Below, one piece after another: positions 6,420 through 12,809 of a stretch of DNA of 13,671 nucleotides; within the stretch, counting starts at the first letter, position 1, and every line of letters starts with the position of its first letter. Origin of the DNA: GWB1-38-13 sp964608405 (GTDB lineage Bacteria; Patescibacteriota; Microgenomatia; UBA8517); contig CAZSNC010000020.1 in assembly GCA_964608405.1 (NCBI GenBank), positions 1 to 13,671 of the forward strand. Reading direction: 5' to 3'. The position numbers and the translations under genes were made by a program. Under the pieces are notes generated by a model, which had not been told where the DNA came from, searched no databases, and saw nothing but the letters and a program-made list of their open reading frames with translations.

Positions 6420-7389
6420 GGATAATTCTTGCCCCTTCCGAGGCTTTATTCGATATCACACTTTTTACCCCCTTAATCTTTTTCAAGCGAAGTTTAATCT
6501 TCTTTTCGTCTTTACCCAAACATATTACATGCACATTAGGACCCGCATCCATCGTAAAATAACATTCCAAGCCCTCTTCTCTCATCTCCCGAACAGATGT
6601 CATCACCTCAACCGTCCCCCCATTCCAATAATAAACCGGCGGATTTGAAGTCATTGCCATAACATGCAGATCAATTGCCTCTTCCTCCAACAACTTCCCA
6701 AAAAGCGAAAAGTCTTTCTTTAACAGCGCTTTTCTGATATCTTTTGTTCTTTTTTTAAGTTTCATCTGTCTTGTCTTAAAATAGGGACTTGTCTGAGCAA
6801 CCGAGTGTCCTTCCGTTGAACTGGACTTTTTGGCACCACTTGATACAACCACGACCAAATCCCTCAAGTCCCAAAAGCCGGGTTTGGCAATTGATATGGC
6901 ATACGAGCTGTTACTGCCTTTTCCTGCCTTCCATTCAGAGAAACCGTCGGTAATTGATCTTGAAGCCGAACCGGATCCCAACCTGGCAAGAATTGACAAT
7001 TCCTTTTGATTAAGGTTAATCCCCGCTGCTTTACTTGCAGCAAGTGCAAGCGCCGAAAACCCAGAGGCAGATGAAGCAATACCCGCATCGGAGGGAAAGT
7101 TGTTCTTCGAGACAACTTTCGCGAATGACTTAATCTTTGCTTTCTTTCTCACAATATCAAGGATTCTAATAACTCTTTCTCCCTTGCTACCTTCCACTTT
7201 CTCTTTGTTTATTAAAACAATATCTTTCTTAAAGTCTTTGGAAAATTCCACTGTTGTTAACGTAAAACAGGCGCTCAAATTCATTGAAATGGAGTTATTA
7301 AAAGGAATGTTGATATCGGGATCTTTCTTTCCCCAAAACTTAATAAATGCTATATTGGCAGGAGATTTGGCGGTAGATCTATTTTTCAA
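6412..7389 (-). CDS. Mevalonate (di)phosphate decarboxylase, GHMP family
   Basis: The 325-residue GHMP enzyme matches the diphosphomevalonate decarboxylase family: SPANIAFIKFWGKKD (9-23) with IPFNNSISMNL, the phosphate loop PSDAGIASSASGFSAL (99-114), GSGSASRS (138-145, with Arg144), STEGHSV (191-197), and TMDAGPN (279-285), whose Asp281 is the catalytic aspartate position. The usual substrate is mevalonate-5-diphosphate, but the next gene is isopentenyl phosphate kinase and no phosphomevalonate kinase is present. It may therefore be a mevalonate-5-phosphate decarboxylase producing isopentenyl phosphate, as in Roseiflexus and haloarchaea. I cannot decide this from motifs alone. The start codon is TTG, inside the last codons of the mevalonate kinase gene (11-base overlap), with GGAGG at 7403-7399, 9 bases upstream. 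Confidence 0.9.
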   Translation of the reverse strand: MKNRSTAKSPANIAFIKFWGKKDPDINIPFNNSISMNLSACFTLTTVEFSKDFKKDIVLINKEKVEGSKGERVIRILDIVRKKAKIKSFAKVVSKNNFPSDAGIASSASGFSALALAASKAAGINLNQKELSILARLGSGSASRSITDGFSEWKAGKGSNSSYAISIAKPGFWDLRDLVVVVSSGAKKSSSTEGHSVAQTSPYFKTRQMKLKKRTKDIRKALLKKDFSLFGKLLEEEAIDLHVMAMTSNPPVYYWNGGTVEVMTSVREMREEGLECYFTMDAGPNVHVICLGKDEKKIKLRLKKIKGVKSVISNKASEGARIIHE

Positions 7390-8347
7390 CTCTTACCCCC
7401 TCCTCTCCCAAACGAACTTTATATATTTTAAGATTCATTTTATCGGCCAATTTAAAGATAACACCCGGATTTCTATGATACCCCAAAAGAATTCCTGATG
7501 CATCCTTTTTCCCTCCGGCTCCGGAGACCTTGGCGACTCCTCCTGCGGATTCTATCTTTCTTACTAATTCTTGAGTAGAATCGGACACTACTCCAAGTTC
7601 CGACAAGAGCCGTTGATTATCTTTAAGAAGCTGCCGATAATCTCCACTACCGGCAAGCAGGTATTTTAAAAATTGCTTACTGATCTCTTCAATCCTGTTA
7701 AATATTACTTCGGTTCTCCTTCGATGTGCTTCGTACCTTCTGCCAACCATCTGAACCATCTCTTTAGTCGACTCAAGAGGCCTCCCACTGTCAATAATAA
7801 AAAATGGCGGTGTTTTTTTATCTATATTGATTGTTTTGAAGGTTTTATATTCCTCAAGTTCCTTCCTGTACCATAAATACCCACCGTATGTGCATATCGT
7901 ATTGTCTCCACCACTTGGATTCCCGTGATGTTTCTTTTCCATGGCATATGCAATTTTGTTGATTCTTTCCAAATCCCAATCTTCTTTCAAATACCGCATC
8001 ATTACTGCCGCCAATGCAACGGAAAATGCGGCTGAAGAACCCATACCGGAACCCGTAGGAATATTTGACGAGACAACAATATTGTTAATACTATTTATCT
8101 TTTTCGGTAATACACAAGTTATTGAATTTAACGGTAAAGCACTTATCTTTTCCAGTTTAAACTTCCCGGGTTGTTGCCGACCAACAAGCTCAAGATAAAT
8201 ACGCCTATCAATTGCCGAGTAGATGGCGGGTCTTCCGTAAACAACGGCATGTTCCCCGGACAATATCACTTTCCCCGGAGCGGAGACTTTAACCTTCCTG
8301 AGCTTTGTTATCATTGGGTTTTTCAATAAGTTTAAAGACCTCTTCAT
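7379..8347 (-). CDS. mvk: Mevalonate kinase
   Basis: The 322-residue GHMP kinase makes mevalonate-5-phosphate. Motifs in order: KVSAPGKVILSGEHAVVYG (20-38), the ATP loop PTGSGMGSSAAF (97-108), GNPSGGDN (142-149) with the catalytic Asp148 position typical of mevalonate kinases, IDSGRPLEST (185-194), and KVSGAGGKKDASG (273-285). The start is uncertain. The ATG at 8347 gives an 11-residue extension, while the ATG at 8314 (MITKLRKVKVSAPGK) gives the usual distance to motif 1. Neither has a Shine-Dalgarno, and both lie within the upstream 64-residue gene, so translational coupling is likely. The family typically makes compact ~300-residue proteins, which the 8314 start fits better. HMG-CoA synthase and reductase are not in the window, so mevalonate supply must come from elsewhere in the genome or from outside. 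Confidence 0.93.
   Translation of the reverse strand: MKRSLNLLKNPMITKLRKVKVSAPGKVILSGEHAVVYGRPAIYSAIDRRIYLELVGRQQPGKFKLEKISALPLNSITCVLPKKINSINNIVVSSNIPTGSGMGSSAAFSVALAAVMMRYLKEDWDLERINKIAYAMEKKHHGNPSGGDNTICTYGGYLWYRKELEEYKTFKTINIDKKTPPFFIIDSGRPLESTKEMVQMVGRRYEAHRRRTEVIFNRIEEISKQFLKYLLAGSGDYRQLLKDNQRLLSELGVVSDSTQELVRKIESAGGVAKVSGAGGKKDASGILLGYHRNPGVIFKLADKMNLKIYKVRLGEEGVRVEK
7399..7403 (-). promoter_or_regulatory. Shine-Dalgarno for the TTG start of the decarboxylase gene
   Basis: GGAGG on the minus strand, within a longer purine run, lies 9 bases before the TTG at 7389. It supports this unusual start codon inside the end of the mevalonate kinase gene. Confidence 0.7.
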
Positions 8348-8483
8348 TTGGCGGCAATTGAGACCCCGTTGCTACTCTACTCCAAAAATGATTCCCCTCT
8401 TTCGTGTTTCGTTTAAGTTTATTTTCAGAAACAAGGATGGGGTTCTCCTTTGTTCCGATATTTACCATTTTAGGATTTGTCAT
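8289..8483 (-). CDS. 64-residue small protein opening the mevalonate operon
   Basis: I do not recognise this small protein. It is hydrophilic, rich in Lys, Asn and Glu, and has one Trp (HFWSR, about residue 34). It has no cysteine, no signal peptide and no membrane segment. Support for it being real is mainly translational: GGAGGTGA ends 6 bases before the ATG, with the GGAGG core at the ideal 9-base spacing, the strongest ribosome site in the window. Its 3' end overlaps the start of the mevalonate kinase gene (26 bases with the 8314 start, 59 with the 8347 start). It may be a leader-type gene whose translation opens the kinase start, a small regulator, or a subunit of the pathway. The alternative that it is only a translated leader of no product function cannot be excluded. 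Confidence 0.6.
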   Translation of the reverse strand: MTNPKMVNIGTKENPILVSENKLKRNTKEGNHFWSRVATGSQLPPNEEVFKLIEKPNDNKAQEG

Positions 8484-8489
8484 AATCAG

Positions 8490-8497
8490 TCACCTCC
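8490..8497 (-). promoter_or_regulatory. Near-perfect Shine-Dalgarno before the small protein gene
   Basis: On the minus strand GGAGGTGA (8497-8490) lies just before the ATG at 8483, with GGAGG spaced 9 bases from it. Its presence is notable because most other genes in the window lack any ribosome binding site. Confidence 0.8.
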
Positions 8498-8517
8498 GAA
8501 TCAATTCTCAATCCATA

Positions 8518-8547
8518 AACATATTTCCGAAAACCAGCATATTTCAA
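8518..8547 (-). promoter_or_regulatory. Candidate promoter of the mevalonate operon
   Basis: TTGAAA (8547-8542) and TATGTT (8523-8518) are separated by 18 bases on the minus strand. This would give a leader of about 28 bases holding the Shine-Dalgarno. An alternative -35, TTGACT (8569-8564), overlaps the stop codon of the upstream glycosyltransferase gene and pairs with a poor -10. Read-through from that gene is also possible. Confidence 0.35.
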
Positions 8548-8565
8548 CTAAAATCGTTGATAAAG

Positions 8566-9504
8566 TCAAGTCTTTCCCAAACCGGTGTCTTTCAAAACCA
8601 GAACAGGAAACTTAATTACCGCATTTAATATCCTTTTAATATTTTGTGATCCGGTAATCAATCTCCAAAACCACTCCAACCCAAGTTTTCCGATTATCTG
8701 CGGTACAGGTTTTCTTGTACCGGCAATATAGTCAAACGTACCTCCAACCACCATTACAAGGCCGGTTTTTAAGTCTTCCATATGGCGGTACACCCATTTT
8801 TCCTGCTTGGGAGCTCCAAAAGCAACAAACAACATATGTGGCGCGAATCTGTTAATCTTTCTTAAAGAAATTTTGTTCGACTTGATCTCTTTATCAGTCA
8901 ACGGTACAGAATTGTCGTTGAAATTGGCACCTTTATATACTTTATAACGTACCGACGGATATCTTTTGGATAACTTGTTAAATGTTTTGTTAATAACTCC
9001 ACTTGTTGCACCCAAAAGAAATACTTTGTATTTCTTTTTATTGGCAATTTCCATTAGATCCAAAAAGAAATCCCTTCCCTTTATAACCCTCAATACTTTA
9101 TCGCTGGATCTTCCCTTTTTAACAACATAGAGAAAACTTCTTAGAAATTCAATAATTTTTCCTGCATAGCTGATATTTTTCCCCAACTCAACCGTTCTTT
9201 TCCGATATTCATAAGCCGTCAGTAGTCCTACACCGTCACAAAGAGCAATATCGGAACTGTTTAGGATTTGCATATATTCCCGGTCAGTTTGAGCAATAAC
9301 CAACTGCTCCGGATTTGGAGTTGTGATAAAAAGAGGTCTATTTGAGGCTGATTTAGCCTTAAAATGCCGATTTTTAACAAAATATGCAAGAATATTTGTT
9401 AGCAGTTTACCTTTACTTGTGCCAGTTATAGCAACATTTAAAATATTCCCCTGTTTTCGGAAGAAAGACGACGGTGACTTTTTTAATTTTTTCGAATCAG
9501 GCAT
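8566..9504 (-). CDS. WecG/TagA/CpsF family glycosyltransferase (GT26)
   Basis: The 312-residue protein matches this family, which adds N-acetylmannosamine or a related sugar to a polyprenyl-diphosphate-GlcNAc carrier at the inner membrane face during surface polymer synthesis. Visible motifs: TTPNPEQLV (61-69), the active-site region SSDIALCDGVGLL (83-95) with Asp90 as likely base, VFLLGATSGV (161-170), FVAFGAPKQEKW (226-237), VGGTFDYIAGTRKPVP (253-268) and GLEWFWRL (275-282). It is longer than the usual ~245 residues, with an N-terminal extension of about 20 residues, an inserted basic segment at about 111-145, and a C-terminal tail likely to bind the membrane, as in TagA. The carrier lipid would derive from IPP made by the downstream mevalonate operon, whose first gene begins 82 bp after its stop. 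The precise sugar cannot be read from the sequence. Confidence 0.9.
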   Translation of the reverse strand: MPDSKKLKKSPSSFFRKQGNILNVAITGTSKGKLLTNILAYFVKNRHFKAKSASNRPLFITTPNPEQLVIAQTDREYMQILNSSDIALCDGVGLLTAYEYRKRTVELGKNISYAGKIIEFLRSFLYVVKKGRSSDKVLRVIKGRDFFLDLMEIANKKKYKVFLLGATSGVINKTFNKLSKRYPSVRYKVYKGANFNDNSVPLTDKEIKSNKISLRKINRFAPHMLFVAFGAPKQEKWVYRHMEDLKTGLVMVVGGTFDYIAGTRKPVPQIIGKLGLEWFWRLITGSQNIKRILNAVIKFPVLVLKDTGLGKT

Positions 9505-9519
9505 AAAAATGTATTAGTA

Positions 9520-9548
9520 ATTTTACACTTAAATACATCCGAATTCAA
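9520..9548 (-). promoter_or_regulatory. Promoter of the WecG-family gene
   Basis: TTGAAT (9548-9543) and TAAAAT (9525-9520) are separated by 17 bases on the minus strand. Predicted transcription start is about 9513, giving a leader of about 9 bases with no Shine-Dalgarno before the ATG at 9504. Confidence 0.5.
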
Positions 9549-9608
9549 AACAGTGCAAAAAACTTAATCTTAATCGCAAAGATTTCAAGTTATAAACAAG
9601 TATTAAAA

Positions 9609-9633
9609 AGTAATATAAACAACAAATATTACT
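9609..9633. repeat. 8-bp inverted repeat in the mreB downstream spacer
   Basis: AGTAATAT (9609-9616) and ATATTACT (9626-9633) are perfect inverted copies around a 9-base loop. They contain only two G/C pairs in total, so stability is low. The repeat lies 61 bases upstream of the glycosyltransferase -35. Confidence 0.35.
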
Positions 9634-9764
9634 ATAAGGCTATCTTGGTAAATATTAACTTACAGAAATACACAATAATGAAAAAATATTTGACTCATTT
9701 AACGAAGCCGATAAAAAATAGTTATCCTCAATGTATCCAGAATAAATAAATATACCTATACATA

Positions 9765-9780
9765 TACTATAAGTATAGTA
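9765..9780. repeat. 7-bp inverted repeat 45 bases after mreB
   Basis: TACTATA and TATAGTA are perfect inverted copies separated by AG. The half-site also occurs, in overlapped form, in the palindrome at 2141-2152. No T-run follows on the minus strand, so a standard intrinsic terminator is not supported. A binding site for a dimeric regulator is possible. Confidence 0.35.
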
Positions 9781-9825
9781 CTTCTGAGAGGGATTTGTTA
9801 TTAAAGATATTTATAAATCGTAGTC

Positions 9826-10833
9826 TTAACTTTTTGTGGTTACACTTCTTTTCCAAAGATCGATGTTTTCCAAAACGACTCCCGTTCCCCTAACAACACA
9901 CAAAAGCGGATCTTCTGCAACATGGGCTGGTACTCCGGTTTCCTCAACAACCAATTTGTCGAGGTTTCGAAGCATGGAAGTTCCGCCACTTAAGACAATC
10001 CCTTTATCGATAATGTCTGCCGCAAGTTCGGGTGGTGTATTTTCCAAAACTCCCTTAACCGCTCCAATAATCTGAAGAAGAACAGGCTTGATGGCATTTG
10101 TAATCTCGCTTGAGTCGACAACCATACTTCTTGGGAGTCCAAAAACCATATCCCTTCCGCTGATTTCCAGTTTCTCTTCCTTTGCCATTTTGACAGCGGA
10201 ACCGATCTTTATTTTAATATATTCCGCCGTTTGATCACCGATAATCAGGTTATATTTTTTCTTCAGATATTCCCCGATCGCCTCGTCGATTTTATTTCCT
10301 GCAACACGAACGCTTTTGTGAACTACTACTCCACCCAATGATATGACAGCAGCTTCCGTAGAGCCTCCACCGATGTCAAGAATCATGTTTCCGCTCGGAG
10401 CCGATACCGGAATTCCTGCTCCAATTGCTGCAGCCAATGGCTCATCAATTAAAAATGCTCTTGCTGCACCAGCAGAAAGCGTTGCATCCAATGCAGCCCT
10501 TCTTTCAACTTGGGTACAGCCTGCCGGAACACAGATCATGACATCGGGTTTAATGAGATATATTCTCCCAACCACATTCCCGATAAAGTATCGAAGCATC
10601 GCCTCTGTCACCACATAGTCGGCGATCACGCCTTCACGCATCGGTCTTGAGGCAATTAATGCTTCTGGTGTTCTTCCAAGCATTTTCTTTGCATCTTCCC
10701 CGACGGCAACAACTTTATTATCGTCTGCGGATATTGCAACGACCGTCGGCTCATTAGCAACAATACCCTGCCCGGCAACCCAAACAAGGGTGTTGGCAGT
10801 TCCTAAATCGATTGCAATTCTCTTACGCAACAT
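9826..10833 (-). CDS. mreB: Rod shape-determining protein MreB
   Basis: This is a complete 335-residue bacterial actin homologue, the normal family length. It has the actin-fold nucleotide motifs in order: phosphate-1 DLGTANT (9-15), the hinge and catalytic Glu in LIDEPLAAAIGAG (128-140, Glu131), phosphate-2 LDIGGGSTEA (152-161), and the adenosine motif GIVLSGGTSML (278-288). MreB polymerises on the inner membrane face and positions the peptidoglycan elongation machinery, so the organism is probably rod-shaped and wall-building. mreC, mreD, pbp2 and rodA are not next to it, unlike the usual mre operon: upstream is a divergent PEGA-propeller gene and downstream a 321-bp spacer. No Shine-Dalgarno is seen before the ATG. 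A TATCAG ending 11 bases upstream is a weak possible -10. Confidence 0.97.
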   Translation of the reverse strand: MLRKRIAIDLGTANTLVWVAGQGIVANEPTVVAISADDNKVVAVGEDAKKMLGRTPEALIASRPMREGVIADYVVTEAMLRYFIGNVVGRIYLIKPDVMICVPAGCTQVERRAALDATLSAGAARAFLIDEPLAAAIGAGIPVSAPSGNMILDIGGGSTEAAVISLGGVVVHKSVRVAGNKIDEAIGEYLKKKYNLIIGDQTAEYIKIKIGSAVKMAKEEKLEISGRDMVFGLPRSMVVDSSEITNAIKPVLLQIIGAVKGVLENTPPELAADIIDKGIVLSGGTSMLRNLDKLVVEETGVPAHVAEDPLLCVVRGTGVVLENIDLWKRSVTTKS

Positions 10834-10969
10834 AATGATATTTTCTGATACGCTTTAGTATTATTTTGACAGCAATAAACACGACCTCACTACAAGCCGC
10901 TTAAAAGTCATTATAGATACAATAAAAATTACCTACAAGGAGAAAAACTTAACAAATATTATCTCGCAA

Positions 10970-10998
10970 TTAAACATTAAGCACTTTAGGGGTATAAT
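10970..10998 (+). promoter_or_regulatory. Promoter of the PEGA/propeller gene
   Basis: TTAAAC (10970-10975) is followed after 17 bases by a perfect TATAAT (10993-10998). The predicted start at about 11005 leaves a 15-base leader without a Shine-Dalgarno. The leader contains the small inverted repeat TCGAA-CAGA-TTCGA. Confidence 0.55.
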
Positions 10999-11019
10999 AT
11001 AGTCTCGAACAGATTCGAT

Positions 11020-12231
11020 ATGACAAAATTAAGGGTTTTAATATTTGCAGTCACTTTAACTATTGCAGGAATCGGTGGTTATCTTGCGATGATGTATGCA
11101 AGGGGTTATCGATTTAATCCCGACAGCGGAAAAATTGCCTCCCACGGATTGTTGGTTGTTAAATCCTCTCCCGACGGAGCACAGATCTTTCTCAACCAGG
11201 AATTAAAAACCGCAACCGATACGACAATTTCACTCATTCCCGGCAGTTATGACCTTGAGTTAAAAAAAGAAGGCTATAAAAACTGGGCTAAAACAATAAC
11301 CATTAACAAAGAGGAAGTCAGCGAAATCGACGCCAGTTTATTTAAAGCTGCTCCGTCCCTTTCAGCATTAACCTTCTCCGGGGTAATTAACCCGATCGCG
11401 TCACACGATATGTCAAAAATTGCCTATGCCGTTCTTCCCGAAAACCGCTCAGACTTTGCACAAAAAGCAGGTCTTTGGGTTATTGAGACGATTAACCTTC
11501 CGATCGGCTTTTCCAAGGAACCCAGAAGAATTACCGACGGAGATCTTTCCGAAGCAAGCTGGATATGGTCACCGGACGGAAGGGAAATTCTTGTCACAAC
11601 ACAAACAGCGACCTACCTTCTCAATGCCGGATCATATATTCCACAGGCACAAAGAGTTAATGTCTCGGCAAATAAAAACACGATTTTAACCGATTGGAAA
11701 ACGGAAGAGAAGAAAAGGATGGATTCAAAACTTGCCAATGTTCCAAATGACCTGACTTCCATTATTAAAAGTAAGGCCAGATCGGTTGCTTTTTCGCCAA
11801 ACGAAGAAAAACTGGTATATATTGCCTCCGGTTCTGCAACACTTCCCGACAACCTGATTAAACACTTGCCTGGTTCATCTACACAAAAGGAAGAACGAAA
11901 GATCGAAAAAGGGAAAGCGTACGTTTATGACATTAAGGAAGATAAAAACTTCCTCGTAAACGACGAGGCGGAAAATATACTACTGGGCAGTGATATGGAT
12001 GGAACGGAAACGAAAAAGTTAATGTGGTATCCAAACTCACAAAACCTTGTACTTTCTGAAAAAGATAAGGTTACGATAATGGATTACGACGGTACAAACC
12101 GGCAAACCGTCTTTGCAGGAGCTTTCATAAACCCCTATGTCTTTACGACAGTCAGCGAAGAAAGGCTTCTTATTTTGACCGATATCGGAGGGGACAAAAC
12201 TCCAAACCTTTATACGTTGACGATAAAGTAA
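11020..12231 (+). CDS. Membrane-anchored PEGA domain and beta-propeller protein
   Basis: The 403-residue protein has an N-terminal hydrophobic anchor (about residues 5-26, after MTKLR), then a PEGA domain at about 43-97. The domain is recognised by SSPDGAQIFLN (49-59), a Pro-Gly turn in LIPGSYDLELKKEGY (72-86) and the closing ITINKEEV. The rest has TolB/WD40-like propeller blades: WSPDGREILVTT (183-194), VAFSPNEEKLVYIAS (256-270), LMWYPNSQNLVLS (334-346) and a DYDGTNR turn (355-361). PEGA domains are found in surface and S-layer-associated proteins and probably mediate protein or wall contacts; propellers are binding platforms. The protein is probably anchored in the membrane with its domains outside. 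It is transcribed away from mreB, so the two may share regulation of the envelope. There is no clear terminator after the stop. Confidence 0.85.
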   Translation: MTKLRVLIFAVTLTIAGIGGYLAMMYARGYRFNPDSGKIASHGLLVVKSSPDGAQIFLNQELKTATDTTISLIPGSYDLELKKEGYKNWAKTITINKEEVSEIDASLFKAAPSLSALTFSGVINPIASHDMSKIAYAVLPENRSDFAQKAGLWVIETINLPIGFSKEPRRITDGDLSEASWIWSPDGREILVTTQTATYLLNAGSYIPQAQRVNVSANKNTILTDWKTEEKKRMDSKLANVPNDLTSIIKSKARSVAFSPNEEKLVYIASGSATLPDNLIKHLPGSSTQKEERKIEKGKAYVYDIKEDKNFLVNDEAENILLGSDMDGTETKKLMWYPNSQNLVLSEKDKVTIMDYDGTNRQTVFAGAFINPYVFTTVSEERLLILTDIGGDKTPNLYTLTIK

Positions 12232-12330
12232 TTTGCCACATCGGACGAGTAATTAGATTTATTAAACAGACAAGGAAAGCAAAAACAAGCATTTTGTGAA
12301 GTCAAATTCATTTACAATGTAGAAATATTC

Positions 12331-12621
12331 TCACAATTTGGATTTGTTTTTAAAAATATTTCCCAATACCTCCCTGCCAGTATTGTTTACAAATATTCCA
12401 AATGGATATTCGACACTTTCTTTTCCAATCACTATTTCACTTACTAAACCTGCATTTTCCAGCCTTCTGCAGGTTAACCTCACCTGCTGGAAATTCGGAT
12501 CAGCTGTGTCGATGCCCAACATACTAAGGCCATTTACAATTCTTCCCAGTTCGATACATTCACCCTGCTTGTGAACCAACGGACACCCCTCACAACGGCT
12601 TAATTTTTCAATGTCACACAT
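12331..12621 (-). CDS. Small Cys-cluster hypothetical protein
   Basis: I do not recognise this 96-residue protein. Its N-terminus holds four closely spaced cysteines, Cys2, Cys10, Cys13 and Cys22 (MCDIEK, SRCEGCPLV, QGEC), with a fifth at about residue 51. The spacing suggests a zinc or iron-sulfur ligand set. The middle (about residues 26-60) looks helical, with LTCRRLENAGLVSEIVIG resembling the recognition helix and wing of a winged-helix fold. A small metal-binding regulator is therefore conceivable, but this is a weak inference. It is on the minus strand, convergent with the PEGA gene and 88 bp upstream of the oppositely oriented tRNA. No Shine-Dalgarno is visible, and TATAAG ends 7 bases before the ATG. 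Confidence 0.65.
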   Translation of the reverse strand: MCDIEKLSRCEGCPLVHKQGECIELGRIVNGLSMLGIDTADPNFQQVRLTCRRLENAGLVSEIVIGKESVEYPFGIFVNNTGREVLGNIFKNKSKL

Positions 12622-12691
12622 GATATTTCTTATAATTTACTCTAATTATTTAATCCTTTCACTTACCGATTCTAAAAATGGCTGCGTATGT

Positions 12692-12697
12692 TAAAAT
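12692..12697 (+). promoter_or_regulatory. Extended -10 box of the tRNA gene
   Basis: TGT directly before TAAAAT forms an extended -10 element (TGn-TAAAAT) 12 bases before the tRNA 5' end. No convincing -35 is present at the expected distance. Confidence 0.45.
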
Positions 12698-12709
12698 ATC
12701 AGAAGAAAT

Positions 12710-12781
12710 GCCCCTGTAGCTCAACGGACAGAGCAGACCCGTCCTAAGGGTAAGATGAGGGTTCAATTCCCCCCAGAGGCA
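12710..12781 (+). tRNA. tRNA-Arg, anticodon CCU, with stem mismatches
   Basis: A cloverleaf can be drawn. The acceptor is GCCCCTG with CAGAGGC, TA follows at 8-9, and the D stem is GCTC/GAGC with loop AACGGACA. The anticodon stem is GACCC/GGGTA with loop GTCCTAA, giving anticodon CCT for AGG. The variable loop is AGAT, and the T stem is GAGGG/CCCCC with loop TTCAATT. The discriminator is A and CCA is not encoded. Three stem positions are not Watson-Crick or wobble: C4-A69, G27-A43 and A50-C64. The D arm and the TTC of the T loop are intact, so it is probably expressed, but it may be a decaying or atypical copy. The strand is opposite to the flanking protein genes. Confidence 0.8.
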
Positions 12782-12809
12782 CAGGATTCAACAACAAAAA
12801 GCCAAATGG

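Larger units (their letters stand above)
9505..9825. other. AT-rich non-coding spacer between mreB and the glycosyltransferase gene
   Basis: No coding frame is supported in these 321 bases, the longest gene-free stretch of the window. It contains the glycosyltransferase promoter at its left end, an 8-bp inverted repeat at 9609-9633 and a 7-bp inverted repeat at 9765-9780. No GC-rich terminator hairpin or tRNA-like fold is visible. A small RNA or regulatory region is possible but not shown. Confidence 0.5.

Noticed and set aside
6229..6648. Plus-strand open frame of 139 codons
   Set aside because: It is antisense to the isopentenyl phosphate kinase and decarboxylase genes, both of which carry complete family motifs.
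9765..9780. Intrinsic terminator of mreB
   Set aside because: The stem is only A/T-rich with a two-base loop and no T-run follows on the minus strand. It was kept as an inverted repeat only.
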